Source: Microlunatus elymi
GTDB taxonomy: Bacteria; Actinomycetota; Actinomycetes; Propionibacteriales; Propionibacteriaceae
Length of the DNA stretch: 64,000 nt
Direction: 5' to 3'
Assembly: GCF_007362775.1 (NCBI RefSeq)
Contig: NZ_CP041692.1
Coordinates: 4,402,001-4,466,000 of the forward strand
Each line of letters begins with the position of its first letter. Position 1 is the first letter of the stretch. The notes under the pieces were generated by a model. That model had not been told where the DNA came from, searched no databases, and was given only the letters and a program-made list of their open reading frames with translations. Shown one piece after another: positions 19,137 through 28,785 of the stretch. The translations under genes and the position numbers were made by a program.

Positions 19137-20705
19137 TCAGTGGGACCAGCGGATCTCACCTCCGACCACCGTGGTGATGACCTTCGTACCGGGTAACTGT
19201 TCGGCGGCACATTGGTACGGGTCGGTGTCGATCGCGATGAAGTCGGCGAGCCGACCGACGGTCAAGGCGCCCTTGTCCCGCTCCTCGCCGGCCGCGTACG
19301 CGGCGCCCAGAGTGAAGGCGTTGGTCGCCTCGGCCACGCTGATCCGCCGCTCGGGCTGCCATCCACCCCGCGGGGTCCCGTCCGGCCGGCAACGCGTCAC
19401 GGCGGCGTAGATGCCGAGGAACGGGTTGGGGTCCTCGACCGGCGCGTCGGAGCCGAACGCCAAGCCTGCTTGGGCATCCAGCACGCTGCGCCACGCGTAG
19501 GACACGATCGGCCGATCCCCCAGCAGCCGATCGACCAGATCGATGTCGCTGGTGCAATGGGTCGGCTGCATCGACGCGATCACACCGAGTCCGGCCATCC
19601 GAGTGATGTCGGCCGGTTGCAGATGCTGGGCGTGCTCGACCCGATTCCGCAGCCGGTGCTCACCGGCGACGTCGGCATAGGCATCGAGGACGAGATGGGC
19701 CGCGCGATCACCGATCGCATGAGTGGCGACCGCGATGCCGGCACCGTTGGCCAACCGGACCAACCGCAGCAGCTCCTCGTACGGGGTGACCTCGATACCG
19801 TGGCTGCCATCCGGGAACGGATCGGTGAGATGACAGGTGTGCGAGCCGAGCGCGCCGTCGCTGAAGATCTTGACCGGCCCGGTTCGGACCCAGTCGTCAC
19901 CGTCGCCGGTGCGGCGGCCCTGCTCGATCGCCAGCTCCAACGCAGTCACCGGAATCGCTTTGTGCACACGGATTGCGAGCCGTCCGGCATCGCGCAACCG
20001 AAGATAGGCCGCGCGGGCATCCTCGCCGTCGATGTCGTGCACGCTGGTCAATCCGACCCCGAGCAGCAACTGCTGGGCATCGGCCAACAACTCGGTCAGA
20101 TCACGCGGATCGGACGCGTTGGCCAATTCGCCCAGGCCAAGCCGGCCGGCCTCCCGCAGAATCCCGGTCGGTTCCCCGGTCTCGTCCCGGACGATCTCGC
20201 CGCCGACCGGATCCGGGGTCCTCGCGTCGATCCCGGCGGCGCGCAACGCTGCCGTGTTCAGCCACAGGGTGTGGCCGTCGATGCTGCTCAGCACGGCCGG
20301 ACGATCGGGGCACACCGAGTCGAGCGCACGCCGATCCGGTTGAACCGGCACATCCCACCGGTTGAAGTCCCAACTGCCACCCGACAACCAGACGCCGTCC
20401 GGCAGTCGCGGCAGGAAGGCGACGATCCGATCCAGCGCCTCGCGCAGGCTGGCGGCACCGCGCAGATCGACCGCGCTCAGATCGCGCGCCAGGCTCGCAG
20501 TGTGGATGTGGGCGTCGTCCAGACCGGGCAGCACGCAGGCACCGTCCAGATCGATCAGCTCGACCGCGTCGCCGACCGATTCGCGGACCGCGGCCTCGTC
20601 GCCGACGCCGACCAGCCGCTCCCCCTCGACCGCGAGCGCGGTGGCCACCGGCCGGGACGGGTCGCCGGTGTAGATCCGGGCGTTGCGGAACACGCGAACC
20701 GTCAT
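19137..20705 (-). CDS. Amidohydrolase (YtcJ-like)
   Basis: A 522-residue metal-dependent hydrolase of the amidohydrolase superfamily, YtcJ-like branch. N-terminal RIYTGDPSRP and VLPGLDDAHIHTASLA (first metal-binding HxH), then DGALGSHTCHL, ATHAIGDRAAHLVLDAY and LAFGSDAPVEDPNPFLGIYAAVTR supply the remaining ligands and catalytic Asp. Substrate unknown. The start at 20705 has GGGAGG 8 bp upstream; a longer frame begins at 20759 without one. Confidence 0.92.
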   Translation of the reverse strand: MTVRVFRNARIYTGDPSRPVATALAVEGERLVGVGDEAAVRESVGDAVELIDLDGACVLPGLDDAHIHTASLARDLSAVDLRGAASLREALDRIVAFLPRLPDGVWLSGGSWDFNRWDVPVQPDRRALDSVCPDRPAVLSSIDGHTLWLNTAALRAAGIDARTPDPVGGEIVRDETGEPTGILREAGRLGLGELANASDPRDLTELLADAQQLLLGVGLTSVHDIDGEDARAAYLRLRDAGRLAIRVHKAIPVTALELAIEQGRRTGDGDDWVRTGPVKIFSDGALGSHTCHLTDPFPDGSHGIEVTPYEELLRLVRLANGAGIAVATHAIGDRAAHLVLDAYADVAGEHRLRNRVEHAQHLQPADITRMAGLGVIASMQPTHCTSDIDLVDRLLGDRPIVSYAWRSVLDAQAGLAFGSDAPVEDPNPFLGIYAAVTRCRPDGTPRGGWQPERRISVAEATNAFTLGAAYAAGEERDKGALTVGRLADFIAIDTDPYQCAAEQLPGTKVITTVVGGEIRWSH

Positions 20706-20777
20706 CGCGATGACCTCCCAATACGAGCCGACGCGGACACGTCCGCGGCGCCAGTCCACCCGGACGTGCGGGCGACT

Positions 20778-21716
20778 CTACTGGCCGGTCGACCGACCGC
20801 GGGCCGCGAACAAGGTCTCCTCGGCGGCAATCTCGGCCGCAGACGCCTCTGTGCGGTCCAAAATCATCATTGCCTCCGGGTCGAGGTCGATCTCGGCTGC
20901 GGCGACATTCTGCTCCAGATGATCGATCTTGCCGGTGCCGGGGATCAGCAGGATTTGTTGATCATGACGCAGCAGCCAGGCCAGCCCCACCTGAGCGGGG
21001 GTCGCACCGATCGCCTCTGCGATCTTGATCACGTCCGGGTGCACGGACACTCGCGGGAGTGCCGAGTGGGCAGAGCCGAGCGGAAAGTACGGCACATACG
21101 CGATCCCGTGCTCACTGCAGAGGTCGAGCACCGGCTGATCAGTACGACGCAACAGACTGAAATAGTTTTGTACGCAAGCGATTCCGACCGGCAGCGCCGC
21201 CGTCAGTTGATCAACGCTGACGTTGCTGAGCCCGATCGCGCCGATCTTGCCCTCGTCGCGCAGCGTGATCAGCTCGGCCAACTGGTCATCAAGATCAACT
21301 CGTTGGTCACCAGTCGCGATGATGCCGGGCTGCAGGTCGGCGCGTCGCAAGTTGATCACGTGGACCTGCTCGACGCCGAGGTGGCGCAGGTTGTCCTCGA
21401 CGCCGGCCCGCAACTCCTCCGGTCGTTGGGCCGGGACCAGGCTCCCATCCGGTTGATGCAGCGCGCCCAGCTTGGACACCAGGACAAGATCGCCGGGGTA
21501 CGGATCGAATGCGTCCCGGATCAGCCGATTGGTGACGCCGTCGCCGTAGAAGTCGGCGGTGTCGAGGTGATTGACGCCGAGCTCGACCGCCCGCCGTAGC
21601 ACGTTGACGGCGTCGTCGTGGTCGACGCTCGATCCAGCGAGTTGCATGGCGCCGAACCCGATCCGGGAAACCGAACGTCCGGCCAGCGATCCGGACAGCG
21701 CCGTTGAGGTTGACAT
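20778..21716 (-). CDS. Aldo/keto reductase under probable TetR control
   Basis: A 312-residue NADPH-dependent oxidoreductase with the AKR TIM barrel: VSRIGFGAMQLAG, GVNHLDTADFYGDG (catalytic Asp and Tyr region), LVLVSKLGALH (Lys), EQVHVINLRR, GKIGAIGLSNVS, and the cofactor-binding RHDQQILLIPGTGK. The usual catalytic His (VDLYQIH) appears replaced (VHVINLR), so substrate scope may differ. It is divergent from a TetR regulator with two operator-like palindromes between, implying repression. Confidence 0.9.
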   Translation of the reverse strand: MSTSTALSGSLAGRSVSRIGFGAMQLAGSSVDHDDAVNVLRRAVELGVNHLDTADFYGDGVTNRLIRDAFDPYPGDLVLVSKLGALHQPDGSLVPAQRPEELRAGVEDNLRHLGVEQVHVINLRRADLQPGIIATGDQRVDLDDQLAELITLRDEGKIGAIGLSNVSVDQLTAALPVGIACVQNYFSLLRRTDQPVLDLCSEHGIAYVPYFPLGSAHSALPRVSVHPDVIKIAEAIGATPAQVGLAWLLRHDQQILLIPGTGKIDHLEQNVAAAEIDLDPEAMMILDRTEASAAEIAAEETLFAARGRSTGQ

Positions 21717-21748
21717 GATGAAACCCCCATAGGATGAAGGAACTGAGC

Positions 21749-21800
21749 CGGAGGACCCTCCGCTTCGATCCAGCCCAAACACTAACCGGAGGATCCTCCG
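21749..21800. promoter_or_regulatory. Pair of TetR-type operator palindromes
   Basis: CGGAGGACCCTCCG at 21749-21762 and the perfect palindrome CGGAGGATCCTCCG at 21787-21800 differ by one base and are 38 bp apart centre to centre, in the divergent gap between the aldo/keto reductase and TetR genes. The second abuts the proposed TTG start of the repressor. Confidence 0.85.
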
Positions 21801-21802
21801 CT

Positions 21803-22432
21803 TTGTCTGCCCGATCTCGACCCGCCGACCCGGCTGCACAGCGAACCGACGCGCCGGTCCGGCGCACCGACGCCCAACGCAACCGCGAGCGGCTGATCGA
21901 CGTCGCCACCGCGGCGTTCACCGCGGGCACCGGCAAGGTCGCGCTCGAGTCGATCGCCCGCGACGCCGGTGTCGGCATCGGCACGCTCTACCGCCACTTC
22001 CCCACCCGCGAGGCGTTGGTCGAGGCGGTCTACCGGTCCGAACTGGAACGGCTGTGCGACCGGATGCCCGGCCTGGTCGCGGCCATGCCCGCCGACCAGG
22101 CGCTTCGTGAGTGGATGGGGCGCTACGCCGACTTCTTCGAGACCAAGCGGGAGATGGCCGAGGCACTGCGTGCGGTGATCGCCTCGGGTGCGGTCAGCGC
22201 CGAGCAGACCCGGGCTCGGTTGGGCGACGCCATTCAGCTCGCCCTCGACGCGGGAGCCGAGGCCGGCCTGCTGCGCTCCGACATCGCGGCCACCGACATC
22301 TCGGTCGCGCTGGCCGGGATCATGGTGATGGCGGGCTCGGCCGACCAGCGCGAGCAGAGCGATCGGCTGCTGGATCTCTTGCTGGACGGACTGCGGCCCG
22401 CCAAAGGATCGCCGAACAAGCGGGATCGCTGA
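21803..22432 (+). CDS. TetR/AcrR-family transcriptional regulator
   Basis: About 209 residues. The helix-turn-helix reads RERLIDVATAAFTAGTGKVALESIARDAGVGIGTLYRHFPTREALVEAVYRSE, a canonical TetR N-terminus with RHFP; the rest is an all-helical ligand domain. An ATG at 21734 would run through both operator palindromes and encode an unlikely leader, so a TTG at 21803 is preferred; the start remains uncertain. It is probably autoregulated and represses the divergent aldo/keto reductase gene. Confidence 0.9.
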   Translation: MSARSRPADPAAQRTDAPVRRTDAQRNRERLIDVATAAFTAGTGKVALESIARDAGVGIGTLYRHFPTREALVEAVYRSELERLCDRMPGLVAAMPADQALREWMGRYADFFETKREMAEALRAVIASGAVSAEQTRARLGDAIQLALDAGAEAGLLRSDIAATDISVALAGIMVMAGSADQREQSDRLLDLLLDGLRPAKGSPNKRDR

Positions 22433-22762
22433 TCAGAGCAGGTTGACCAGCAGTACGAAGACGAGCGTGCCGGCGCCGACGCTGAGGATGGTCCGTCGGC
22501 CGAGGATCAAATGCACAGCGATGGTGACCGCCAGCGCCATCAGTCCGTACCAAAGCGCGGCCGGCGCCACCGAGACCGTGCTGTGGAACGTCGTCACCAC
22601 CAAGATCAACAAGATCCCGACCGGCATCCACACCGCCAGCGAACGGACGAAGGCCGACTTCCGTAACCGCCGCAACAGCACGAACGGCAGCGCGCGCAGC
22701 AACAAGGTCGTGACGGCGAAGCCGATGGCCAGCGCGAAGATCAAATACAGCGTTTCAGGCAT
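22433..22762 (-). CDS. azlD: AzlD-family branched-chain amino acid exporter subunit
   Basis: A 109-residue, four-helix hydrophobic protein with the AzlD pattern ALPFVLLRRLRKSAFVRSLAVWMPVGILLILVV. It works with AzlC as a branched-chain amino acid exporter in characterised relatives. Its start overlaps the azlC stop by 8 bp, indicating translational coupling. Its own stop lies against that of the convergent TetR gene. Confidence 0.9.
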   Translation of the reverse strand: MPETLYLIFALAIGFAVTTLLLRALPFVLLRRLRKSAFVRSLAVWMPVGILLILVVTTFHSTVSVAPAALWYGLMALAVTIAVHLILGRRTILSVGAGTLVFVLLVNLL

Positions 22763-23486
22763 GGCGATCCCTGCCTGCGTAGCGAACCACGCGGAACCGT
22801 ACGGTCAACAGCAGGACGAAGATCACCAACGACAGCAGCATCGCCAGCTGCGGCGCGACGATCAACGAGAAGGCGACCGAGCCGGCCGCCAGCAGCAACG
22901 ACGGCATGGTTCCCCGACCTCGTACCGCATCCAGGGTGAGCACCGCGAACAACGCCACCAAAGCGAATTCGAGGCCCTTGATCGGCGCCGGCAACGCCGA
23001 ACCGATCAGCACCCCGATCAACGCGCCGCCGACCCAGTAGGACTGGGAGGCGATCTGCATCGAGATCATCCGCCGGGCCGACCGCTTCCCGTCGGGCAGG
23101 CCGACCTGAACCGCGTACGCCTCGTCGATCATCGCGTACACCGAATAGCCGCGCGCGAGCCGATTACGGACGATCTGCACCGGGAACGAGAACGCGTAGA
23201 ACACGTGCCGGAAGTTGATCACCAGCATGGTGGCCGCGATCAGAGCCAGCGACTGCCCGGCCGACACCAGCCCGACCAGCACCAGCTCCGACGAGCCGGC
23301 GAACACCGCGATCGAGGACGCCGGCGCGTACCACCAGGGCAGGCCGGATTGGATCACCAGCAGCCCGAGCGCCACCCCGATCGGGAAGATCCCGGGGCCC
23401 GCCGAGAACGAGTCGCGGATGCCGGCAACCACCTGCTCGCGATGCGTTGCCGGCACTGATGCGGTGCTCGACTCGGCAGGGTTCAC
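22755..23486 (-). CDS. azlC: AzlC-family branched-chain amino acid transporter
   Basis: A 243-residue membrane protein with AzlC features: SFSAGPGIFPIGVALGLLVIQSGL near the N-terminus, SSIAVFAGSSELVLVGLVSAGQ, and NFRHVFYAFSFPV, followed by DEAYAVQVG. It is predicted to export branched-chain or related amino acids with AzlD, encoded immediately downstream. No regulator is adjacent. Confidence 0.93.
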   Translation of the reverse strand: MNPAESSTASVPATHREQVVAGIRDSFSAGPGIFPIGVALGLLVIQSGLPWWYAPASSIAVFAGSSELVLVGLVSAGQSLALIAATMLVINFRHVFYAFSFPVQIVRNRLARGYSVYAMIDEAYAVQVGLPDGKRSARRMISMQIASQSYWVGGALIGVLIGSALPAPIKGLEFALVALFAVLTLDAVRGRGTMPSLLLAAGSVAFSLIVAPQLAMLLSLVIFVLLLTVRFRVVRYAGRDRHA

Positions 23487-23589
23487 CCGGCCATTCTGGC
23501 AACCGCCGTAGGCGCGGGTCGATGAACCCGGCCGCGATAGGGTGCCTCGGCCGCACTCCCGGCGGCGCCATCAGGAAGGAAGGCCGCGA

Positions 23590-23852
23590 GTGCACCGACG
23601 GCTGATCCCGGCAGTACTGCTCGGCTGTGTCGCCCTACTGTCCGCATGCTCGGGCAACTCGAGTCCGGTGCCGGCATCGCAGTCACGGGCGAACTCGCTT
23701 TCGTCGAACTCTGGCCGAAGGGGAAGTACTCGAAACCCGGCAGCTGGCAGTACTCCTCGTTGGCGAATGGGAAGTACACCCTCTACGCCCAGGGCCACTC
23801 CGTCTCCGAGACGAAGGCACTGGCCACCGAGTATCTCCAACGGTTGGGCTGA
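23590..23852 (+). pseudogene. Small lipoprotein gene with apparent frame disruption
   Basis: A GTG at 23590 behind AGGAAGG starts a clear lipoprotein signal (VHRRLIPAVLLGCVALLSAC). Within about 25-35 codons that frame degrades to Ser/Arg/Pro-rich sequence, while the frame one base behind becomes protein-like (ELAFVELWPKGKYSKPGSWQY, then LANGKYTLYAQGHSV) and ends at 23852. One missing base around 23660-23700, or a -1 ribosomal frameshift, would join them into an exported protein of about 88 residues. A sequencing error cannot be excluded. Confidence 0.55.
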
Positions 23853-23896
23853 TCACAGTCGAGACGTCAGCGACGATCGCGATTAGGGTCGGGACC

Positions 23897-24571
23897 ATGC
23901 GTATCGCGATCGTCGGCGGCCACGGCAAGGTGGCCCTCCAACTGCATCCCATCCTGGTTCGCCTCGGCCACACGCCCGTGGCGTTGGTCCGGTCGGAGGA
24001 CTATCGCGCTGAGTTGGAAGGACTGGGCGCTGAGGTCCGGCTGCTCGACATCGAGCGGCAGGAGGCCGGCGACTTCGCGGCCGCGTTCGACGGCTGTGAC
24101 GCGGTCGTCTTCTCTGCCGGCGGCGGCCCCGACGGCAACCAGGAACGCAAGCAGACAGTGGATCTGGAGGGTTCGCTGAAGTCGATCCAGGGTGCCAAGG
24201 AGGCCGGCATCCGCCGCTTCCTGCAGGTGTCCGCGATCAACGTGGACGAGCCGCTGCCGACCGACACCGAACCGGTCTGGCGGGCCTATGTCGAGGCCAA
24301 GCGGGATGCCGATGCGGCCTTGCGAATCAGTGATCTGGACTGGACCATCATCCGGCCGGGAACGCTGACCGACGGAGCTGGTACGGGTCTGGTTGCGCTC
24401 GGCCGGGACCTCACCCGCGGTGAGATCCCGCGCACCGATGTCGCCACCGTGCTGGCGATCTCGTTGGACAACGACGGCACCATCGGGCGCCAGTGGGACC
24501 TGATCGGCGGCGACACCCCGATCGCCGACGCGATCGAGGCCGCGGTCGGTAGGGTCGGGAAACGTGGATGA
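23897..24571 (+). CDS. NAD(P)-binding atypical short-chain dehydrogenase (YwnB-like)
   Basis: A 224-residue Rossmann-fold protein with the dinucleotide-binding start MRIAIVGGHGKVALQL, the second-strand VALVRSEDYRAELEG, and FLQVSAINVD with WRAYVEAKRDADAALR in place of the classical YxxxK site. SDLDWTIIRPGTLTDGAGTG is typical of atypical SDR/NmrA-like proteins. Substrate unknown. It overlaps the following phosphoesterase by 8 bp, so the two are translationally coupled. Confidence 0.9.
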   Translation: MRIAIVGGHGKVALQLHPILVRLGHTPVALVRSEDYRAELEGLGAEVRLLDIERQEAGDFAAAFDGCDAVVFSAGGGPDGNQERKQTVDLEGSLKSIQGAKEAGIRRFLQVSAINVDEPLPTDTEPVWRAYVEAKRDADAALRISDLDWTIIRPGTLTDGAGTGLVALGRDLTRGEIPRTDVATVLAISLDNDGTIGRQWDLIGGDTPIADAIEAAVGRVGKRG

Positions 24572-25796
24572 TCATGATCGGGAAGAGACGTCGCTGTCCC
24601 TGCCGGAACTGGTTGATTCACCGCCGGTGGTGATGAGCCCCCGACCCGACGGCGTCGAGGTCGTGTGGTCGGTCACCGCACCGGCCCGCGGTTGGGTCGA
24701 GTGGGTGCCGACGACTGACGATCCAAGATCACAGCGCACCGTCGATCGCCGAGTTGTTGATCTTGACCGGTACGGATTCGTGCCGCAGGGTTCGCGGATC
24801 ATCCGGGTCCGCGTCGACGGCTGGCAGCCGGGCACCGAGTACCTGATCCGTACGGTGACCGAGGCGGCCCGCGACGATCGCCGAGTCGAGTCGGAGTGGA
24901 AGCGGGTGCGGACGCTGGATCCGGACGCGTCGCAGTCAAGCTTCGTGGTGTGGAACGACACTCACCAGCGCGAGGAAACCCTACGCAGGTTGGACGATGC
25001 CTCACCCAAGGCCGACCTTTGGGTCTGGAACGGTGACGTCTGCAACAACTGGAACGACCCGGACGAGATTGCACCGACGATCTTGTCGCCCGGTGGACGT
25101 GACGCCACCGACGGTCGCCCGCTCGCCTTCGTCTGCGGCAATCACGATGTCCGCGGACCGTGGGCCTACCGGCTCCGCGAGGTGATCGCAACGCCGGATG
25201 ATCGGCCCTATTACGCGGTTCGCAGCGGACCGATCGCGGCGATCTTCCTGAACACCGGCGAGGACAAGCCCGATGATCACCCGACATTCGAGGGCCGGCC
25301 CGCTTTCGAACAACTCCGCCGGGTGCAGGCCGACTGGCTCGCCGAGCAGATTCGCCAACCCGGGTTCGCCGATGCTCCGTACCGGATCGTCTTCTGTCAC
25401 ATGCCGTTGCGCTGGTTGGACGAGCCGATCCTCACCGACGCGGACTACGCCGACGGCGAATTCGATCACTACTGCCGGACCGGGCGCGACCTGTGGCACG
25501 ACTCGTTGGTCGCCTGGGGTACCCAGCTGGTGATCTCCGGCCACACTCACCAATCGGCCTGGTTCCCTGCCACCGAAGAGTTTCCGTACGCCCAGCTCAC
25601 CGGTGGCGCCCCGGCTTCCTGGGCTGCGACCTGGATCGAGGGCGACGCCGACTCCGAACGGCTCTCCGTGATCACCCGCCGACTCGACGGCTCGGTCCTG
25701 CACGAAACCTCGGTCCCGCCGCTGACCTTCCCGGTGATCCGGCTGGGCCGCGCCGTCACCTCGAAGGATGTCGCCGACGCCCTCGACGATGAATGA
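24564..25796 (+). CDS. Calcineurin-like metallophosphoesterase
   Basis: A 410-residue protein. After an N-terminal fibronectin-like beta domain (about residues 20-115, including GVEVVWSVTAPARGWVEW) comes a phosphoesterase domain with the ordered metal motifs FVVWNDTHQ, VWNGDVCNN, VCGNHDVRG, VFCHMPLRW and VISGHTHQSAWF. No signal peptide, so probably cytoplasmic. The GTG start at 24564 overlaps the preceding SDR gene. The arrangement resembles purple-acid-phosphatase-like bacterial proteins; substrate unknown. Confidence 0.9.
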   Translation: MDDHDREETSLSLPELVDSPPVVMSPRPDGVEVVWSVTAPARGWVEWVPTTDDPRSQRTVDRRVVDLDRYGFVPQGSRIIRVRVDGWQPGTEYLIRTVTEAARDDRRVESEWKRVRTLDPDASQSSFVVWNDTHQREETLRRLDDASPKADLWVWNGDVCNNWNDPDEIAPTILSPGGRDATDGRPLAFVCGNHDVRGPWAYRLREVIATPDDRPYYAVRSGPIAAIFLNTGEDKPDDHPTFEGRPAFEQLRRVQADWLAEQIRQPGFADAPYRIVFCHMPLRWLDEPILTDADYADGEFDHYCRTGRDLWHDSLVAWGTQLVISGHTHQSAWFPATEEFPYAQLTGGAPASWAATWIEGDADSERLSVITRRLDGSVLHETSVPPLTFPVIRLGRAVTSKDVADALDDE

Positions 25797-25869
25797 GTTG
25801 GTCCGGCTTGCGTCCGGAATGTGATCCTCGATTCCCAGATTTCGGGCAATCGGGAGCAAACTGAGCCTC

Positions 25870-27720
25870 GTGTCTCGACCGCTACGCTCCGCAACCTCCA
25901 CCACTGGACGCAACATGGCCGGTGCTCGCGCGCTCTGGCGCGCGACCGGGATGACCGACGGCGACTTCGGCAAGCCGATCGTCGCAGTCGCCAACTCGTT
26001 CACCGAGTTCGTGCCCGGCCACGTACATCTGAGGAATCTCGGCAAGTTGGTCGCCGATTCAGTACGCGATGCCGGCGGCGTGGCCAAGGAATTCAACACC
26101 ATCGCGGTCGACGACGGCATCGCGATGGGGCACGGCGGGATGCTCTACTCGCTGCCCAGCCGGGAGTTGATCGCCGACGCGGTCGAATACATGGTGCAGG
26201 CGCACTGCGCGGACGCGCTGGTGTGCATCTCCAACTGCGACAAGATCACCCCCGGCATGTTGCTGGCTGCGCTCCGATTGAACATCCCGACGATCTTCGT
26301 CTCCGGTGGTCCGATGGAAGCGGGCAAGATCATCGCCAGCAATGGAGTCGCCCGCCCCAAGCTGGACCTGATCGACGCCATGATCGCCTCCGCCGACGAG
26401 AAGGTCAGTGATCAAGAACTCAGCCAGATCGAGCAGTCGGCCTGCCCGACCTGCGGATCCTGTTCGGGCATGTTCACCGCCAACTCGATGAACTGCCTGA
26501 CCGAGGCGATCGGGCTTGCCCTTGCCGGCAACGGATCCACGCTGGCCACCCATGCCGCCCGCAGGCAGCTCTTCGTCGACGCGGGCACCAAGATCGTTGA
26601 TCTTGCTCGGCGTTACTACGACGACGAGGACGATCGTGTGCTGCCGCGCTCGATCGCCGATCGGCGCTCGTTCGAGAACGCGTTCGCGCTGGACGTCGCG
26701 ATGGGCGGCTCCACCAACACCGTGCTGCACCTGCTGGCCGCAGCCCGCGAGGCCGAGCTGGACTTCTCGGTCTCCGACATCGACGCCGTCTCCCGCAGGG
26801 TGCCCTGCCTGAGCAAGGTCGCGCCGAACACGCAGAAGTACCACATGGAGGACGTCCACCGGGCCGGCGGCATCCCCGCCATCCTGGGCGAACTCAACCG
26901 GGCCGGCTTGCTCAACAACCAGGTGCACAGGGTGGACGCACCGAGCCTGGACAGCTGGCTGGCCGAGTGGGACATTCGCAGCGGGACCGCATCCGAGCGT
27001 GCGCTGGAGCTCTACCACGCAGCACCGGGCGGCGTTCGGACCACCGAACCGTTCTCCACCGAGAATCGCTGGGAGTCGCTGGACACCGATGCCGCGAACG
27101 GTTGCATCCGCGATGTTGATCATGCCTACTCCACCGACGGCGGCTTGTGCATCCTGTTCGGGAACATCGCCGTCGACGGCTGCGTGGTGAAGACCGCCGG
27201 CGTACCCGACAACTGCCTCACCTTCACCGGCGAGGCGAAGGTGTTCGAGTCGCAGGAGGCTGCTGTTGAAGGGATCCTGGCCGGCGAGGTCAAGGAGGGC
27301 CACGTCGTGGTCATCCGGTACGAGGGCCCCAAGGGCGGGCCGGGCATGCAGGAGATGCTCTACCCCACCTCGTTCCTGAAGGGCCGCGGACTCGGCCAGG
27401 CCTGTGCGTTGATCACCGACGGCCGCTTCTCCGGCGGCACCAGCGGTCTGTCGATCGGGCACATCTCCCCCGAGGCCGCCGGCGGCGGGTTGATCGCCCT
27501 GGTCACCGACGGCGACAAGATCGCCATCGACATCCCGCAGCGCAAGATCGAACTGCTGGTCGGCGAGGACGTGCTGGCCGATCGCCGGATCGCCGAGGAG
27601 AAGCGGGAACGCCCGTACACCCCGCAGAATCGGGACCGGGTCGTCTCCCGGGCGCTCAAGGCGTACGCGTTGATGGCGACCGCCGCCTCCGACGGCGCGT
27701 ACCGCCGCGTCCCGGAGTGA
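25870..27720 (+). CDS. ilvD: Dihydroxy-acid dehydratase
   Basis: Catalyses dehydration of 2,3-dihydroxy-3-methylbutanoate/pentanoate in valine and isoleucine synthesis, using an Fe-S cluster and Mg2+. The 616-residue protein has [23 protein letters not shown], the cluster ligands in [11 protein letters not shown] and [17 protein letters not shown], and the C-terminal [21 protein letters not shown]. The GTG at 25870 gives SRPLRSAT... followed by the conserved [15 protein letters not shown]. No ilv neighbours are present, so it is a stand-alone gene here. Confidence 0.96.
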   Translation: MSRPLRSATSTTGRNMAGARALWRATGMTDGDFGKPIVAVANSFTEFVPGHVHLRNLGKLVADSVRDAGGVAKEFNTIAVDDGIAMGHGGMLYSLPSRELIADAVEYMVQAHCADALVCISNCDKITPGMLLAALRLNIPTIFVSGGPMEAGKIIASNGVARPKLDLIDAMIASADEKVSDQELSQIEQSACPTCGSCSGMFTANSMNCLTEAIGLALAGNGSTLATHAARRQLFVDAGTKIVDLARRYYDDEDDRVLPRSIADRRSFENAFALDVAMGGSTNTVLHLLAAAREAELDFSVSDIDAVSRRVPCLSKVAPNTQKYHMEDVHRAGGIPAILGELNRAGLLNNQVHRVDAPSLDSWLAEWDIRSGTASERALELYHAAPGGVRTTEPFSTENRWESLDTDAANGCIRDVDHAYSTDGGLCILFGNIAVDGCVVKTAGVPDNCLTFTGEAKVFESQEAAVEGILAGEVKEGHVVVIRYEGPKGGPGMQEMLYPTSFLKGRGLGQACALITDGRFSGGTSGLSIGHISPEAAGGGLIALVTDGDKIAIDIPQRKIELLVGEDVLADRRIAEEKRERPYTPQNRDRVVSRALKAYALMATAASDGAYRRVPE

Positions 27721-27837
27721 GGCTGAATCCGCGCCGAGTTTCGCCTCGATCACGACACGGCAGAAACCAACACGCCTCACAGTCAAAAGGTGAATAGACT
27801 CCCGACCGTTTGAACTCAACGCGGACGGGAGATCACA

Positions 27838-28785
27838 GTGACCGCAACGACGCCGTCAGTCGCCGCAGACCGGCGACCACCCGACGGGGAGCGAGTTGGC
27901 TCACGCCGCAGACTCAGGCGGCGGGAGTACGCGCTCTTTCTGGCCTTCATCGCGCCGAACGTGATCTTGTTGGCCGTGTTCGCGTTCTGGCCGGTTGTCT
28001 ACAACGCGTACCTGTCGCTGACCAGCTGGAATCTGCTGTCCCAGACCAAACCGTTCGTCTGGTTCGCCAACTACGTGGACATGTTCACCGATCCCGAGTT
28101 CGGCATGGTCGTGCTGCGGACGATCATCTTCTCCGGTGGTGTGGTGATCATCTCGATCACCCTCGGCCTGATGGTCGCGCTGTTGCTTGATCAAAAACTC
28201 CGGGCCCGCAACCTGGTCCGGACGTTCTCGTTCGCTCCGTACATCGTCTCCGGTGCGGCGATCGGCACCATCTGGCTCTACATCTTCGACCCCAACTACG
28301 GCCTGCTGAAGTCGATCCTGGGCGTCTTCGGGATCACGTCGCCGGCCTGGATGACCGACTCCGCCTGGGCGTTGCCGGGCTTGATCATCGTCTACGTGTG
28401 GAAGACCACCGGGTTCGTCGCGGTCGTCTATCTTGCCGGCCTGCAAGGGCTTCCGACCGACCTGTACGAGGCCGCACGGATCGACCGGGCGGGCCCGGTC
28501 ACCACCTTCTTCCGGATCTCGCTGCCGCTGTTGTCGCCGGTCACCTTCTTCGTCGTGGTGACGTCGATCATCGGCAGCTTCCAGGCCTTCGACGTGATCG
28601 CGGTGATGACCGACGGCGGTCCGGGCACCGCGACCACCACCCTGTCCTGGTACATCTATCAACAGGCGTTCCGGGCCTTCGACGCCGGACACGCCGGAGC
28701 TGGAGCCATGATCATGTTCGTGCTGCTGGTCCTGATCACCAGTGCGCAGGCACGCTTCACCAGGAATCGGGTGCATTACCAGTGA
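27838..28785 (+). CDS. Carbohydrate ABC transporter permease (MalF/UgpA type)
   Basis: A 315-residue inner-membrane permease with six helices (ALFLAFIAPNVILLAVFAFW first) and the cytoplasmic EAA loop GLPTDLYEAARIDRAGPVTTFFRISLPLLSP, which docks an ATPase. First gene of a three-gene operon with a second permease (4-bp overlap) and a lipoprotein receptor. No ATPase gene is present, as in actinobacterial sugar importers that share a common MsiK-type ATPase. The GTG at 27838 follows GGGAG. Confidence 0.94.
   Translation: MTATTPSVAADRRPPDGERVGSRRRLRRREYALFLAFIAPNVILLAVFAFWPVVYNAYLSLTSWNLLSQTKPFVWFANYVDMFTDPEFGMVVLRTIIFSGGVVIISITLGLMVALLLDQKLRARNLVRTFSFAPYIVSGAAIGTIWLYIFDPNYGLLKSILGVFGITSPAWMTDSAWALPGLIIVYVWKTTGFVAVVYLAGLQGLPTDLYEAARIDRAGPVTTFFRISLPLLSPVTFFVVVTSIIGSFQAFDVIAVMTDGGPGTATTTLSWYIYQQAFRAFDAGHAGAGAMIMFVLLVLITSAQARFTRNRVHYQ

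Noticed and set aside
21734-21802. ATG at 21734 as the TetR start
   Set aside because: It would place both operator palindromes inside the coding region and add an atypical leader; a TTG start downstream fits better, though this is not proven.
26059-27819. Minus-strand 586-codon open frame opposite ilvD
   Set aside because: Antisense shadow of a well-conserved dihydroxy-acid dehydratase; no family motifs.
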